The notes beneath the pieces were generated by a model. That model was not told the origin of the DNA and did not search any database. It was given only the letters and a program-made list of their open reading frames with translations. From Neiella litorisoli (GTDB lineage Bacteria; Pseudomonadota; Gammaproteobacteria; Enterobacterales; Neiellaceae): a stretch of 57,716 bases of DNA. Positions 35,637 through 45,053 of this stretch are shown here, piece by piece (position 1 is the stretch's first letter; every line of letters starts with the position of its first letter). The stretch spans positions 1 to 57,716 of the forward strand of contig NZ_JACXAF010000030.1 of the NCBI RefSeq assembly GCF_014773395.1. The letters run 5' to 3'. A program made the position numbers and the translations under genes.

Positions 35637-36967
35637 AAAAAATCCTGCTTGGTTGTTTGACCAGCCTGCTGTTGGCGCTGGCGGTACCATCATTTGCCGA
35701 AGCCCCAGAGAAGCTCGTTCGTAGTGCCTATCAATTGCTTGATAACCGCTTTCGCCTTGATCACGGTATTGAAGAAGTCACTTTGGTGGTGTATCGCAAG
35801 CCCGGCGCAGGACCAATTGTGTTGGTCCAGCCGGATGGCTCTAAGCTCTATGCTCATACTTCGCCGCAGAATGTCAGTTGGTATGACGAAGATTCGTTTG
35901 ACTTAATTACCATTACCAAGCCGATTCCTGGGCCATGGCAAATTGTCGGCAGTATTGATCGGCGCAACGCCATTGAAATTCTCAGCGCTATTGAGTTGCA
36001 AGTGACCGAAGCGCCTAAGGTGCTCTACCAGCACGAGCGGATAAAACTGACCGCCGAGTTGTTCAATTACGGCGATCGGATTAATAGCGATGCTTTTTAT
36101 CGCTCCACAGAGCTCGATTTGTTTTTAATCCGACGTACCCTGAACCAGCCCAATCCAGCGTTGAATCCTGGCTCAGCAGATCGCATGGGCAAGTTTTATG
36201 ATAATGGCACCGGCCTAGATGCCTATCCCAGAGACGGTATTTTTACCGGGGAAGTGGATATCCGCCAGAAGCCCGGCCGCTACAAGCTGTATGCGCGGGT
36301 TAGCAACAAAACCTTCCAGCGCGCAGCGGTGCAAGATATTGAGCTCAAGCCGTTGCCAATTGAGGCCAATATCGTGCGTATTGCCGACAATGCATTGCGC
36401 GTCGAGTACACCGTTGATGCTAATGAGATAAAACTTGATACCGTTGCCATTAATCTGATGGTGACCGGTGCTAACGACTTTCAGTATCCACTGACGCTGG
36501 TTGAACCTAACAATAGCACCTTCTCGATGGATTTGGATTTTGTCGCTCGAACTGGCGATTATCGAATTGGTGGTTGGCTGTTTGCTGATGACCAAAGTGG
36601 CCGCGAAGTGGCTATCGAAATTCCCAAAGAGCGCTTTAGTGTGATCAAAGCCGCGCCGACCTTCTTGAGCAAAGATGAGGTGGAACCAGAGCAAAGCCCA
36701 GAAATAGTTCTTGAGGGCGATGTGTTGCCAGCATCTGAGCAACCTGACGCCACTGATCCTGAATCAGAGTTAGCGGCTGATGCAGAGTCTGGAGGCATTG
36801 CTTGGTGGGTTTGGGCAATCGCAGGTTCGGTTGGTTTACTACTTATTGTTGGCGGTGTGGTTTTTGTCATTCTCAGAAAGCGCAAAAAAGCAGCAAAAAC
36901 TGGCGATGAAAACGACGATTCTGACGATGATGGCGATATTGATCTGAATCGGCCAGAAGACCGCTAA
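35633..36967 (+). CDS. TIGR03503 family membrane protein
   Basis: A 444-residue protein with an N-terminal signal peptide (ending PSFAEA), a large periplasmic beta-rich region, and one C-terminal transmembrane helix (WWVWAIAGSVGLLLIVGGVV, about residues 391-414). A basic stop-transfer and then an acidic D/E-rich cytoplasmic tail follow. This architecture and the position just after dnaQ match the TIGR03503 family found in Vibrio/Shewanella-like genomes. The function is unknown. Its ATG overlaps the dnaQ stop by 4 nt, so the two are translationally coupled; nothing in the sequence links it to replication. The tRNA-Asp cluster begins 106 nt downstream. Confidence 0.85.
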   Translation: MKKILLGCLTSLLLALAVPSFAEAPEKLVRSAYQLLDNRFRLDHGIEEVTLVVYRKPGAGPIVLVQPDGSKLYAHTSPQNVSWYDEDSFDLITITKPIPGPWQIVGSIDRRNAIEILSAIELQVTEAPKVLYQHERIKLTAELFNYGDRINSDAFYRSTELDLFLIRRTLNQPNPALNPGSADRMGKFYDNGTGLDAYPRDGIFTGEVDIRQKPGRYKLYARVSNKTFQRAAVQDIELKPLPIEANIVRIADNALRVEYTVDANEIKLDTVAINLMVTGANDFQYPLTLVEPNNSTFSMDLDFVARTGDYRIGGWLFADDQSGREVAIEIPKERFSVIKAAPTFLSKDEVEPEQSPEIVLEGDVLPASEQPDATDPESELAADAESGGIAWWVWAIAGSVGLLLIVGGVVFVILRKRKKAAKTGDENDDSDDDGDIDLNRPEDR

Positions 36968-36974
36968 AAAGTGG

Positions 36975-37003
36975 TTGACTCACTTTTGGGGAATCCGTAT
37001 TAT
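36975..37003 (+). promoter_or_regulatory. Strong sigma-70 promoter of the tRNA-Asp cluster
   Basis: TTGACT (36975-36980) and TATTAT (36998-37003) are separated by exactly 17 bp. A GC-rich discriminator (TCCGCCCGCGC) follows the -10, as usual for stable-RNA promoters under stringent control. The first tRNA begins 70 nt after the -10. Confidence 0.85.
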
Positions 37004-37072
37004 TCCGCCCGCGCTGCACGGTGGCGTCATACAAAGTTCATCTTTGTTAGCGAGTCACCGGCAGATTAGTGC

Positions 37073-37149
37073 GGAGTGGTAGTTCAGTTGGTTAGAATAC
37101 CGGCCTGTCACGCCGGGGGTCGCGGGTTCGAGTCCCGTCCACTCCGCCA
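37073..37149 (+). tRNA. tRNA-Asp (GTC), copy 1
   Basis: A 77-nt gene with a perfect 7-bp acceptor stem GGAGTGG/CCACTCC, discriminator G and encoded CCA. The D-arm has GTTAG, the anticodon loop CTGTCAC gives anticodon GTC (Asp), and the T-arm has GGTTCGAGTCC. It is the first of four identical copies, 102 nt before the second. Confidence 0.99.
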
Positions 37150-37251
37150 ACATTTTTCAAAGCCACGCGAAAGCGGGGCTGACGCAGTAAAGAAGTGCAA
37201 TTCAGTACATCTGCTCTGCAGCTCGTAAGAGCAACAATCAGGTTCCAGTGC

Positions 37252-37328
37252 GGAGTGGTAGTTCAGTTGGTTAGAATACCGGCCTGTCACGCCGGGGGTC
37301 GCGGGTTCGAGTCCCGTCCACTCCGCCA
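37252..37328 (+). tRNA. tRNA-Asp (GTC), copy 2
   Basis: Identical in all 77 positions to the copy at 37073, with encoded CCA and anticodon GTC. The spacer to the next copy is 29 nt. Confidence 0.99.
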
Positions 37329-37357
37329 ATTTTCCTGATGACAATGAGTTCCGATGC

Positions 37358-37434
37358 GGAGTGGTAGTTCAGTTGGTTAGAATACCGGCCTGTCACGCCG
37401 GGGGTCGCGGGTTCGAGTCCCGTCCACTCCGCCA
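37358..37434 (+). tRNA. tRNA-Asp (GTC), copy 3
   Basis: Identical to the other copies; encoded CCA and anticodon GTC. The spacer to the fourth copy is 35 nt. Confidence 0.99.
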
Positions 37435-37469
37435 TCTTCTCAACGTCAAATACAAACAGTTTTCAGTGC

Positions 37470-37546
37470 GGAGTGGTAGTTCAGTTGGTTAGAATACCGG
37501 CCTGTCACGCCGGGGGTCGCGGGTTCGAGTCCCGTCCACTCCGCCA
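37470..37546 (+). tRNA. tRNA-Asp (GTC), copy 4
   Basis: Identical to the other copies; encoded CCA and anticodon GTC. A Rho-independent terminator starts 10 nt downstream, so the four copies form one transcription unit from the promoter at 36975. Confidence 0.99.
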
Positions 37547-37555
37547 TCTAACATC

Positions 37556-37586
37556 AAAGCCCTGCTCATTTGAGCGGGGCTTTTTT
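37556..37586 (+). terminator. Terminator of the tRNA-Asp cluster
   Basis: AGCCCTGCTC (37558-37567) pairs with GAGCGGGGCT (37572-37581) across a 4-nt loop with one G-T wobble, extended by A-T pairs. A run of six T follows (37581-37586). Confidence 0.92.
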
Positions 37587-37615
37587 GTTAGTTGCTCTTG
37601 TGCTTAGCTGAAAAT

Positions 37616-37716
37616 CAAAGCAATTAACGCGTTAGCGAAGCGTCGCTGGCATGGAAGCCAGCGCCGAGCCTACAGGGACGTATTTACGGCGTCTGAGCGT
37701 TGGGTTAATTGCTTTG
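37616..37716. repeat. Palindromic repeat-like element with 13-bp inverted ends
   Basis: CAAAGCAATTAAC (37616-37628) is inverted exactly at 37704-37716 and encloses about 75 bp. Inside is the hairpin CGCTGGC/GCCAGCG (37644-37650 with 37657-37663, loop ATGGAA), then the segment CCTACAGGGACGTATTTACG followed by a short GACG/CGTC pairing. The layout suggests a small interspersed palindromic element or structured RNA. I recall similar text (TACAGGGACGTATTTACGGC) scattered between genes in marine gammaproteobacteria, but that is memory, not a search. It contains no ORF. It lies between the tRNA terminator and the fadE terminator. Confidence 0.65.
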
Positions 37717-37732
37717 CAATGGGTTAGAAAGA

Positions 37733-37770
37733 CAAAAAAGGCGTCATGTGCCGAGCGAGGACATGACGCC
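37733..37770 (-). terminator. fadE terminator
   Basis: A perfect 10-bp stem, GGCGTCATGT (37740-37749) with ACATGACGCC (37761-37770), is followed on the minus strand by a U-run (A's at 37733-37738). It lies 55 nt after the fadE stop. A smaller hairpin (AGGGGC/GCCCCT, 37787-37804) lies between the two. Confidence 0.88.
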
Positions 37771-37824
37771 TAAATGTTGGGAAGTACAGGGGCTTCAAGC
37801 CCCTTGTTGTTATTGTTGACTAGT

Positions 37825-40281
37825 TCAGGCTGCGTTCTTGGTTGCCTTTTGTGGGATTGTTGATTTATCGGCAACTAACTCATCCGAATCAAAATCATCG
37901 ACGTTAATCGCCTTCATACGGCCAATCTCGGCGCGGCGCAGTAATTGTGCGTCTGCTTCGCTCAACACGCCCATCTCCAGACCTTCATCGGCAATCCGAT
38001 CGAGCCAGATAAACGGTACCTTTTGACCCTTCGCTTTACTCACTTTAGCAACCAGTTCCTCGGCAGCAATAATGTCGTTCAAGGTTGTTTGCAGGGTACC
38101 AAGTGGATTGTTATCGCAATCAGTCAAAAAGCTCATATGACCCAGCCGATCGCGAGTTTCGCTTGGGGTCATTACTAATTTAGCGACTTTATGGTCAAGT
38201 TTGTCGCCCATACGCTTACTCGGTAAGCCAAGCGGCATAATGAGCGCCTTCATCAGAGAGCCAACACCGGCGACAGGGAAGTTATCGAGCAAATCGCGCA
38301 GGGCAACACGAAGCTTCGCTAATGAATCCTCTAATGCCCACTGCAGCAGTGGTAAATCTTCCGCTGGGCGACCATCGTTGTCATATCGCTTGAGTGCGGC
38401 AGAGCATAGATACAGCTCGCTGAGCATATCGCCCAAGCGTGCTGACACGCGCTCGCGGCGTTTTAGTGAACCGCCAAGAGTAGCCATGGCAATGTCTGAC
38501 AGCAGTGCAAGGTTTGCCGAGTAGCGATTTAATTGACGGTAATACTGAGCAGTCGCGTCACGTTGTGGTGACTTGCTGAAACGGTAGCCGCCCCAACCAA
38601 ACCAAATGCTACGAAAGACATTACTAATGGCAAAACCAATGTGACCAAATACCGCTTTATCGAAGTCTGCCAAGGCTTTTCGCTGATCGCTCAGACTTGC
38701 CGCTTCAAGCTCTGCGAGCACGTACGGATGGCAGCGAATTGCGCCTTGTCCATAGATGATCATCGAGCGGGTAAGAATATTGGCACCTTCCACGGTAACT
38801 GCAATTGGCGCGCCTTGATAGCCGCGGGCTAGGTAGTTTGACGGTCCCATGCAGATGCCTTTACCACCGTGAATATCCATTGCATCGATCATGGCTTTCT
38901 GGCCACGGTCGGTCAGGTGATATTTGACGATCGCTGAGATCACCGATGGCTTCTCACCCATATCGATCGCAGTGGTCGTCAAATTGGCAGCGCCGTCCAT
39001 CAAGTAAGCATTACCGGCAATTCGAGCCAATGGCTCTTCGATTCCTTCAAGGTAACCGATCGGTACCTTAAATTGACGGCGGACTCGGGCATAGGCGCTC
39101 GATGACATCGCTGCTAGCTTGGCACCGCCAGTGGCATTTGCTGGTAGCGTAATGCCACGGCCAACGGACAAGCATTCAACTAACATACGCCAGCCCTGAC
39201 CGGCCATTTTTTCGCCGCCGATAATGTAATCAATCGGGACAAAGACATCGTCGCCGCGTGTTGGGCCATTTTGGAATGGTACATTTAGTGGGAAGTGGCG
39301 GCGGCCAATATCAACCCCTTGAATGTCCGTTGGGATCAACGCGCAGGTGATGCCCAGCTCTTTCTCGCCACCCAATAATTGCTCAGGATCGTCTAACTTG
39401 AACGCCAGACCAAGTACGGTCGCGACAGGCGCTAGCGTAATGTAACGCTTGTTCCAAGTTAGACGCATACCGAGTACTTGTTTTCCTTGCCATTCGCCCA
39501 TGCAAACAGTGCCACGATCTGGGATCGCACCGGCATCAGAACCGGCCTCAGGACTGGTTAGGGCAAAGCAAGGAATTTCCAAGCCTTTGGCTAATCGCGG
39601 CAAGTAATGGTCTTTTTGCGCTTCGGTACCATAGTGCTGCAGCAATTCGCCAGGGCCAAGCGAGTTGGGCACGCCTACGGTACTGGCCAATACACCACTG
39701 ACGGTGGCGAGTTTCTGTAGCACGTAGCTTTGCGCGTACGCAGAAAACTCTAAACCGCCATACTGCTTTTTGATGATCATGGCGAAAAAGCCATTGTCTT
39801 TCAGGTACTGCCAAATTTCGGGTGGCAAGTCAGCGCGCTCATGGGTGATCTCAAAATCATTGGTCATTTTACAAACCGTTTCGACCGGACCATCAATGAA
39901 TGCTTGCTCTTCGGCGCTAAGCACTGGCGCAGGGTAATTGTGCAGCATGCTCCAATCAGGGTTGCCACGGAACAATTCACCTTCCCACCACGTCGTGCCC
40001 GCCGAGATTGCATCACGCTCGGTGGATGACATCTCCGGCATGATCTTGCGGTAGGCATTGAGCATGGCTCGGCTGAACAACGCTTGGCGAATCGCCGTTA
40101 CGTTAAGTGGTAGGGCAATCGCAGCCCAAATTGCCCAAGACCAGGCTGGAACGTTCAAAACAAATTGACCGACGGCAAGCCAGACTGCGGTAGCAGCGCT
40201 GGCTACCAGAAGTGATTGACGGTGATACGCAATCACGCCGATGACAGCTACTAGAGCTAGAATCCAAAGAAATATCTCCAC
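37825..40281 (-). CDS. fadE: Acyl-CoA dehydrogenase FadE
   Basis: An 818-residue protein, matching the unusually long FadE type (E. coli 814 residues) rather than ~380-residue acyl-CoA dehydrogenases. The N-terminus has two or more hydrophobic segments, so it is membrane-associated. The dehydrogenase core is recognisable by [19 protein letters not shown] and [18 protein letters not shown], with a FadE-specific helical C-terminal region ([20 protein letters not shown]). It catalyses the first, FAD-dependent step of fatty-acid beta-oxidation. A FadR-like palindrome lies 27 bp before the start, implying repression released by long-chain acyl-CoA. It is monocistronic with its own terminator. Confidence 0.96.
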   Translation of the reverse strand: MEIFLWILALVAVIGVIAYHRQSLLVASAATAVWLAVGQFVLNVPAWSWAIWAAIALPLNVTAIRQALFSRAMLNAYRKIMPEMSSTERDAISAGTTWWEGELFRGNPDWSMLHNYPAPVLSAEEQAFIDGPVETVCKMTNDFEITHERADLPPEIWQYLKDNGFFAMIIKKQYGGLEFSAYAQSYVLQKLATVSGVLASTVGVPNSLGPGELLQHYGTEAQKDHYLPRLAKGLEIPCFALTSPEAGSDAGAIPDRGTVCMGEWQGKQVLGMRLTWNKRYITLAPVATVLGLAFKLDDPEQLLGGEKELGITCALIPTDIQGVDIGRRHFPLNVPFQNGPTRGDDVFVPIDYIIGGEKMAGQGWRMLVECLSVGRGITLPANATGGAKLAAMSSSAYARVRRQFKVPIGYLEGIEEPLARIAGNAYLMDGAANLTTTAIDMGEKPSVISAIVKYHLTDRGQKAMIDAMDIHGGKGICMGPSNYLARGYQGAPIAVTVEGANILTRSMIIYGQGAIRCHPYVLAELEAASLSDQRKALADFDKAVFGHIGFAISNVFRSIWFGWGGYRFSKSPQRDATAQYYRQLNRYSANLALLSDIAMATLGGSLKRRERVSARLGDMLSELYLCSAALKRYDNDGRPAEDLPLLQWALEDSLAKLRVALRDLLDNFPVAGVGSLMKALIMPLGLPSKRMGDKLDHKVAKLVMTPSETRDRLGHMSFLTDCDNNPLGTLQTTLNDIIAAEELVAKVSKAKGQKVPFIWLDRIADEGLEMGVLSEADAQLLRRAEIGRMKAINVDDFDSDELVADKSTIPQKATKNAA

Positions 40282-40307
40282 GACACATCCCCCATTTTTA
40301 TTATTTC

Positions 40308-40324
40308 AAGAGGTCAGACCTCTT
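40308..40324. promoter_or_regulatory. Candidate FadR operator upstream of fadE
   Basis: AAGAGGTCAGACCTCTT is a perfect 17-bp palindrome (8+1+8). Its core GGTCnGACC is the conserved centre of the FadR consensus recalled from E. coli (aaCTGGTCnGACCAGtt), although the next base pair differs (A/T in place of T/A). The position, 27 bp before the fadE ATG, fits a repressor overlapping the promoter. Confidence 0.7.
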
Positions 40325-40432
40325 ACGAGTTGAGCCTATTAATAGATCAAACGCTTGTTCGGATCAAGCAGGTTGATATGGAATTGCGGTATCATCCGCG
40401 GCTGAGTGTGACTAATGGGTGGAATTGTTGTT

Positions 40433-41206
40433 ATGTGCGAGTTGTTGGCGATGAGTGCCAATGTGCCAACTGATATTTGTTTTAGCTTTTCGGGTTTGTT
40501 GCGTCGAGGTGGTGATACTGGCCCCCATCGTGACGGCTGGGGCCTGACCTTTTATGAAGGTAAAGGTTGCCGTAGCTTCAAGGATCCGGAGCCGAGCTAT
40601 CAAAGTCGTATCGCGAAGTTGTTAGAGCAGTACCCGATTAAAAGTGAAATTGTCATTGGCCATATTCGGCAAGCAAATCGCGGCGGTGTCCGGTTAGAAA
40701 ACACCCATCCGTTTGAACGTGAATTAGGTGGCCGGATGTGGACATTTGCTCACAACGGCCAATTATCTGATTACAAAGATCTGTCGCTGGGCTGCTTTGA
40801 GCCGGTTGGCAACACCGATTCCGAATTCGCGTTTTGTTATTTAATGGGGCAACTCAAGCAGCGTTATGCCAAGGCGCCAAGTAATCCGGCCGCATTCGGT
40901 CGCTTCGTTGCCAAGCAAGCGGATATGTTTCGCGCCAAAGGGGTTTACAACATGCTGCTTTCGGATGGCCGCTGGTTGTTTGCTTATTGCTCGACCAAGC
41001 TCCACTGGATCACTCGGCGAGCACCATTTGGCACCGCGACATTGCTAGACAATGATTGGGAAATTGATTTTTCCAAGGAGACCACACCAAACGATGTGGT
41101 GTCGGTAGTTGCTACTCAGCCACTGACCAAAGATGAACAATGGCACGCAATGAAGCCGGGTCAGTGGGTGTTATTCAAAGCTGGCGAAGTCATCGCCAGC
41201 AATTGA
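40433..41206 (+). CDS. Class II glutamine amidotransferase (YafJ family)
   Basis: A 257-residue Ntn-hydrolase of the GATase_2/YafJ group. Starting at ATG 40433 places the catalytic Cys at position 2 (MCELLAMSA), which must become the N-terminal nucleophile after Met removal; the longer in-frame reading would bury it. Glutamine-binding motifs follow: GHIRQANRGGV, NTHPF and FAHNGQLSD. It is predicted to release ammonia from glutamine or a related amide; its acceptor and pathway are unknown. It is divergent from fadE, and E. coli also has yafJ near fadE. Confidence 0.92.
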   Translation: MCELLAMSANVPTDICFSFSGLLRRGGDTGPHRDGWGLTFYEGKGCRSFKDPEPSYQSRIAKLLEQYPIKSEIVIGHIRQANRGGVRLENTHPFERELGGRMWTFAHNGQLSDYKDLSLGCFEPVGNTDSEFAFCYLMGQLKQRYAKAPSNPAAFGRFVAKQADMFRAKGVYNMLLSDGRWLFAYCSTKLHWITRRAPFGTATLLDNDWEIDFSKETTPNDVVSVVATQPLTKDEQWHAMKPGQWVLFKAGEVIASN

Positions 41207-41211
41207 TAGGA

Positions 41212-41967
41212 TTATGATTTGGCTTGGGCTTGAGGTTCCGAAGGGGCTTCTTGTCCGCCATCATTGAGTAGCTCAAACTCAGCGAGACGTAAGTCTGCTT
41301 GCTCATCGCCATCTTTTGATTGCCAAATTCGAGCGAAGATGTAATCGTGTTGTTTCGACAGCCAGACAAAGGTTTCGCGGCGGTTGTTCTTGCGTACGCG
41401 TTTCAATTTGACCGCTTCGACCTGACCGATTGGCAGTTCAATCACTTCATCGCCAACCACTTCATAGCGGTATTCGCGACGCTCACCTTTGTACAAGACC
41501 GGATACAGTAATTGGCTTTTACCGGCCGCAACGTCTAGCCGCATTTGCAGCTGATAACCCACAGGATCAAGCAAATCAGCAGCCCACTCGGTTGCCAACG
41601 GGTAATCATCATAGATGTCAGTCAGACTTTTTTTGGAGCCATCAAAAATGATGTGGCTTTCGCGATCAGGGCCGGTACCGGAGCGATTAAATTGGTACTC
41701 GACGGAATTGACTTTACCGTCGGTTAACTTGACCCAGCTTTGCTCTTTGCGTTTATCCGACAAGATAAACCAGTTCAAGCTGCTTTCTGAGCAAAAATAC
41801 CAGCGGCCGTCGGCACTGTGGTGAAACGTTCGTTTGCCGGTGCCCACTTCGCTGCCGTTACGAAATACTTTGTAAGTGCTTTGGAAGGCGACTAATTCAA
41901 AGGGACTATCCGCGTGACTTGGTGTTGCGAAAAAAGCTATGGATGCCAATAGCAACCAATAACGCAT
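41212..41967 (-). CDS. DUF3108 domain-containing exported protein
   Basis: A 251-residue protein with a Sec signal peptide (LLASIAFFATPSHA) and a beta-rich DUF3108 domain (about residues 25-230; note YKVFRNGSEVGTGKRTF and the PVGYQLQMRLD region). It is probably periplasmic, and its function is unknown. It lies 24 nt after purN on the same strand and is likely the third gene of a purM-purN operon. It converges on the YafJ gene with a 5-nt gap between the stops. Confidence 0.88.
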   Translation of the reverse strand: MRYWLLLASIAFFATPSHADSPFELVAFQSTYKVFRNGSEVGTGKRTFHHSADGRWYFCSESSLNWFILSDKRKEQSWVKLTDGKVNSVEYQFNRSGTGPDRESHIIFDGSKKSLTDIYDDYPLATEWAADLLDPVGYQLQMRLDVAAGKSQLLYPVLYKGERREYRYEVVGDEVIELPIGQVEAVKLKRVRKNNRRETFVWLSKQHDYIFARIWQSKDGDEQADLRLAEFELLNDGGQEAPSEPQAQAKS

Positions 41968-41991
41968 GATAAATCCCCTTAATGATAATCG

Positions 41992-42639
41992 TTAATCTGA
42001 AGCGTACCCTGCCGATGTTAATGGATTTCCATCCAATTGAGCAACGCCATTGATCAGTTTTGCGCGTCCGGTAGCAACCCATTGAATCGTCAGCGGGAAA
42101 ATCCGATGCTCTTGTTCTAAGACTCGTTGTTGCACCGATTGTTCATCATCATCTTCAAAAATTGGGACTTTGGCCTGCAAAATGACTGGTCCACCATCTA
42201 ACTCTTCGGTGACAAAGTGGACTGAACAGCCATGTTCTTTGTCGCCAGCTTCGATCGCTCGGCGGTGGGTATTAAGGCCCGTGTACTTTGGCAGAAGTGA
42301 CGGATGGATGTTAATCATCTTGCCTTCGAATCGGCGCACGAATTGCGGCGTCAAAATTCTCATAAAGCCAGCAAGAACAATGACATCTGGCTCAAACGTG
42401 TCCACTAAACCAGCCAATGATTGATCATAATCTTCGCGATTAGCAAAGAGTGAGTGCTCGAGTACTTTGGTAGGGATCGATGCGGAAGCAGCGCGCTCTA
42501 AACCATAGGCATCGGAGCGGTTGGAGATAACGCCAACCACTTGGCCGTCAATTTGACCATTTTCTGCGTGGTCAATAATGGTTTGCAGGTTGCTGCCGTT
42601 GCCCGAAATGAGCACAACAATGCGAGCTGGCTCTGTCAT
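41992..42639 (-). CDS. purN: Phosphoribosylglycinamide formyltransferase 1
   Basis: A 215-residue GAR transformylase (E. coli 212). Signature segments: VLISGNGSNLQTIID (phosphate site), DVIVLAGFMRILTPQFV, the catalytic NIHPSLLPKYTGLNTHRRAIEAG (Asn/His pair) and the EELDGGPVI loop with the catalytic Asp. It transfers a formyl group from 10-formyltetrahydrofolate to GAR in purine synthesis. The ATG at 42639 overlaps the purM stop by 1 nt (TGATG), so it is translationally coupled. Confidence 0.96.
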   Translation of the reverse strand: MTEPARIVVLISGNGSNLQTIIDHAENGQIDGQVVGVISNRSDAYGLERAASASIPTKVLEHSLFANREDYDQSLAGLVDTFEPDVIVLAGFMRILTPQFVRRFEGKMINIHPSLLPKYTGLNTHRRAIEAGDKEHGCSVHFVTEELDGGPVILQAKVPIFEDDDEQSVQQRVLEQEHRIFPLTIQWVATGRAKLINGVAQLDGNPLTSAGYASD

Positions 42640-43679
42640 CACTTGATTTCGACCTGCTCTTCGCCTTGCTCAGCGGCGGCAATTGAGCCAATTAACCAGG
42701 CTTCTTCACCGTGTTGCTGTAACAATGCTAATGCTTGCTCTACTTGCTCTTGCGGTAATGCCACGACTAAACCAACACCACAGTTAAAGGTGCGGTACAT
42801 TTCGTGGGTTTCAACGTTACCTTGCTTTTGTAACCAGTTGAAAATCTCTGGCCACTGCCAAGAATTACCATCGATCACAGCTTTGGTTTGCGCCGGCAAG
42901 ACGCGTGGAATGTTTTCCCAGAAGCCGCCACCGGTAATGTGGCTGATGGCGTGAACATCAACTGTTTTGAGCAACTCTAGGGTTGATTTGACGTAAATGC
43001 GGGTTGGCTCTAGAAGTGCTTCGCCTAAGGTTTTATCGCCAAACGCTTCGCTAGTATCGGCACCGGAAACTTCCAAGATCTTGCGGATCAGTGAATAGCC
43101 GTTGGAGTGTGGGCCACTGGAGCCAAGTGCAATCAGAGCATCGCCTGCTGCAACTTTACTGCCATCAAGGATCTTGGCTTTTTCAACGACGCCGACACAG
43201 AAGCCAGCCATATCGTAATCATCGCCTTCGTACATACCCGGCATTTCAGCGGTTTCGCCACCGATCAGAGCACAGCCAGATAGCTCACAGCCTGCGCCAA
43301 TGCCGGTAACAACGTCTGCTGCGGTATCAACGGCGAGTTTGCCAGTGGCGTAATAGTCGAGGAAGAACAGTGGTTCAGCACCTTGAACGATCAAATCGTT
43401 CACGCACATGGCAACCAGATCGATTCCGACGGTGTCGTGTTTTTTCAGATCAATAGCCAGACGCAGTTTGGTGCCTACACCGTCAGTGCCGGCAACCAAT
43501 ACTGGTTCGTCATAGCCTTTGGGCAGTTGGCAAAGGGCGCCAAAACCACCTAAACCCCCCATGACTTCTGGACGGGATGTGCGTTTCGCAACGTGTTTGA
43601 TGCGGTCTACCAACGCATTACCGGCATCAATATCAACACCCGCGTCTTTGTAACTCAAAGAAGGTTTATTCTCGCTCAC
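42639..43679 (-). CDS. purM: Phosphoribosylformylglycinamidine cyclo-ligase
   Basis: A 346-residue AIR synthetase (E. coli 345). Conserved elements: [13 protein letters not shown] at the N-terminus, [12 protein letters not shown], the [22 protein letters not shown]-binding segment and [13 protein letters not shown]-like region (here [18 protein letters not shown]). The start is set at GTG 43679 because GAGG lies 6 nt before it and the length then fits the family; the ORF extends 16 codons further upstream without support. It is the first gene of purM-purN-DUF3108. No clear PurR box was seen upstream. Confidence 0.96.
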   Translation of the reverse strand: MSENKPSLSYKDAGVDIDAGNALVDRIKHVAKRTSRPEVMGGLGGFGALCQLPKGYDEPVLVAGTDGVGTKLRLAIDLKKHDTVGIDLVAMCVNDLIVQGAEPLFFLDYYATGKLAVDTAADVVTGIGAGCELSGCALIGGETAEMPGMYEGDDYDMAGFCVGVVEKAKILDGSKVAAGDALIALGSSGPHSNGYSLIRKILEVSGADTSEAFGDKTLGEALLEPTRIYVKSTLELLKTVDVHAISHITGGGFWENIPRVLPAQTKAVIDGNSWQWPEIFNWLQKQGNVETHEMYRTFNCGVGLVVALPQEQVEQALALLQQHGEEAWLIGSIAAAEQGEEQVEIK

Positions 43680-43908
43680 TTGTAACCTCAGTCGAACTGG
43701 CCAAAAAAAGACGCGGTATTCTACCAATCGTTCGGTCTAGGGGAAACTGTTAGAGGCGAAGATCAGGCTGAATTCGGTAAATTGACATGATTTAGTAGCG
43801 AAATCTCTGTCTTGCTCGTCAGTATGGATTGGAATTGCTACTATACATGCCACTTCAATGTCCCCAATGTCATTGCGCATGGGTTATATCGTTTGACAAG
43901 GAATTACT

Positions 43909-45030
43909 GTGAGTTGTCGAGTTGTTCTGCTGCTACTTGCGCTGCTCAGTCCGCTACATAGCTTAGCGACCGAAGTAGCAAACTTGTATACGGCGCGCGT
44001 TGATGCTTCGTTGAAATTAGAAACTGGATTGTCGCAGGGCTTTGATCAGGTTTTGGTGCGCGTATCGGGCCAACGAAATGCCCTGAGTAATGCGTTAGTC
44101 ATGGCGCAAAAAAGTTCGGTACGCCAATACTTAGTGCAATACGGTTACATTGACGAAGGCGGTAAGCGCTGGCTGGAAGTGACCTTCAATCAGGAAGCCG
44201 TTGATCGCTTATTGCGTCAGGCCAACCTGCCCATTTGGGGGAGCTTGCGGCCAATGACCATCGTGTGGCTTGCCACCGAGCAAAACTTTGAACGTGAACT
44301 GGTCAGCGAACAAAGCCCGCTACTTGCCGAGGCTAATTTGGCCGATGTGCTGCGTCAACGGGGCGTGCCTATGATGCTGCCACTGCTCGACTTAGATGAC
44401 ATTATGTTGGTCGATGCCGCTGATATCTGGGGCAATTTCCCGATGCCGGCAATTCAGGCCTCGGCCCGTTACAGCGCCGATCAAATGGTGATGGCAAAAC
44501 TCTATCAGCTCGGCGGTGAACAATACCAGCTGCAATGGTCGGTCTATCAGTTAGCTGACATGCAACCCAACACCATTGCTAAGGCTTGGCATCAAGAGCA
44601 GTTACAAGGCGAACTCGACACCTTATTACCCGAATGGCTAGAGCAAATGGCGGATGTGTTTGGCCAGCAATATGCGACGCAAGCCGGCCTTTCTGCAGCC
44701 GATAGCGTTCAGGTTAAAATTTATAACCTCACCGACTTGTCGCGGGTGTTGCGCGCCGAGCAGAGTTTGTCATCAATGGCCATGGTGTCGCAGGTTGATT
44801 TGCAGGACTTTAGCGCCAATTATGCGGTGTTCCGAGTCAATCTGTTGGGCGCCGCTCAGGATTTCTATCGCGCTTTGGCGCTCGACAAGCAATTGCAAGC
44901 GATGGAAACCTTTGATGCGCCAATGGTCGGGGCCGATGCAGAGGTGACTGAAGCTGACAACGATCAGCAAGGCGAACAGCAAACACCAGCGGCCAAGCAA
45001 ACCATGCCTTCTTATATGTGGCAAATGTAG
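43909..45030 (+). CDS. DUF2066 domain-containing exported protein
   Basis: A 373-residue protein with a Sec signal peptide (LLLLALLSPLHSLATE) and a DUF2066 domain (from ANLYTARVDASLKLETGLSQGFDQVLVRVSG-like start through about residue 330). The function is not known; it is probably periplasmic. The GTG start at 43909 has AAGGA 6 nt upstream. It is followed 18-24 nt later by hda, an arrangement recalled from other Alteromonadales/Vibrio-like genomes, so the two are likely cotranscribed. The last ~40 residues are Q/E-rich and low-complexity. Confidence 0.88.
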   Translation: MSCRVVLLLLALLSPLHSLATEVANLYTARVDASLKLETGLSQGFDQVLVRVSGQRNALSNALVMAQKSSVRQYLVQYGYIDEGGKRWLEVTFNQEAVDRLLRQANLPIWGSLRPMTIVWLATEQNFERELVSEQSPLLAEANLADVLRQRGVPMMLPLLDLDDIMLVDAADIWGNFPMPAIQASARYSADQMVMAKLYQLGGEQYQLQWSVYQLADMQPNTIAKAWHQEQLQGELDTLLPEWLEQMADVFGQQYATQAGLSAADSVQVKIYNLTDLSRVLRAEQSLSSMAMVSQVDLQDFSANYAVFRVNLLGAAQDFYRALALDKQLQAMETFDAPMVGADAEVTEADNDQQGEQQTPAAKQTMPSYMWQM

Positions 45031-45053
45031 TGCTAATTTAAGGTAGGTTGGTT

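Noticed and set aside
37108-37344. 78-aa minus-strand ORF reading EWTGLEPATPGVTGRYSNQL
   Set aside because: It is the antisense of the tRNA-Asp genes. This peptide is a well-known spurious protein that arises wherever tRNA-Asp is translated in reverse.
37073-37546. Four direct repeats with short spacers, resembling a CRISPR array
   Set aside because: The repeat unit is a complete 77-nt tRNA-Asp with cloverleaf and CCA; spacers are of unequal length and no cas genes are present.
43680-43908. PurR box upstream of purM
   Set aside because: No ACGCAAACG-type palindrome is present in the intergenic region.
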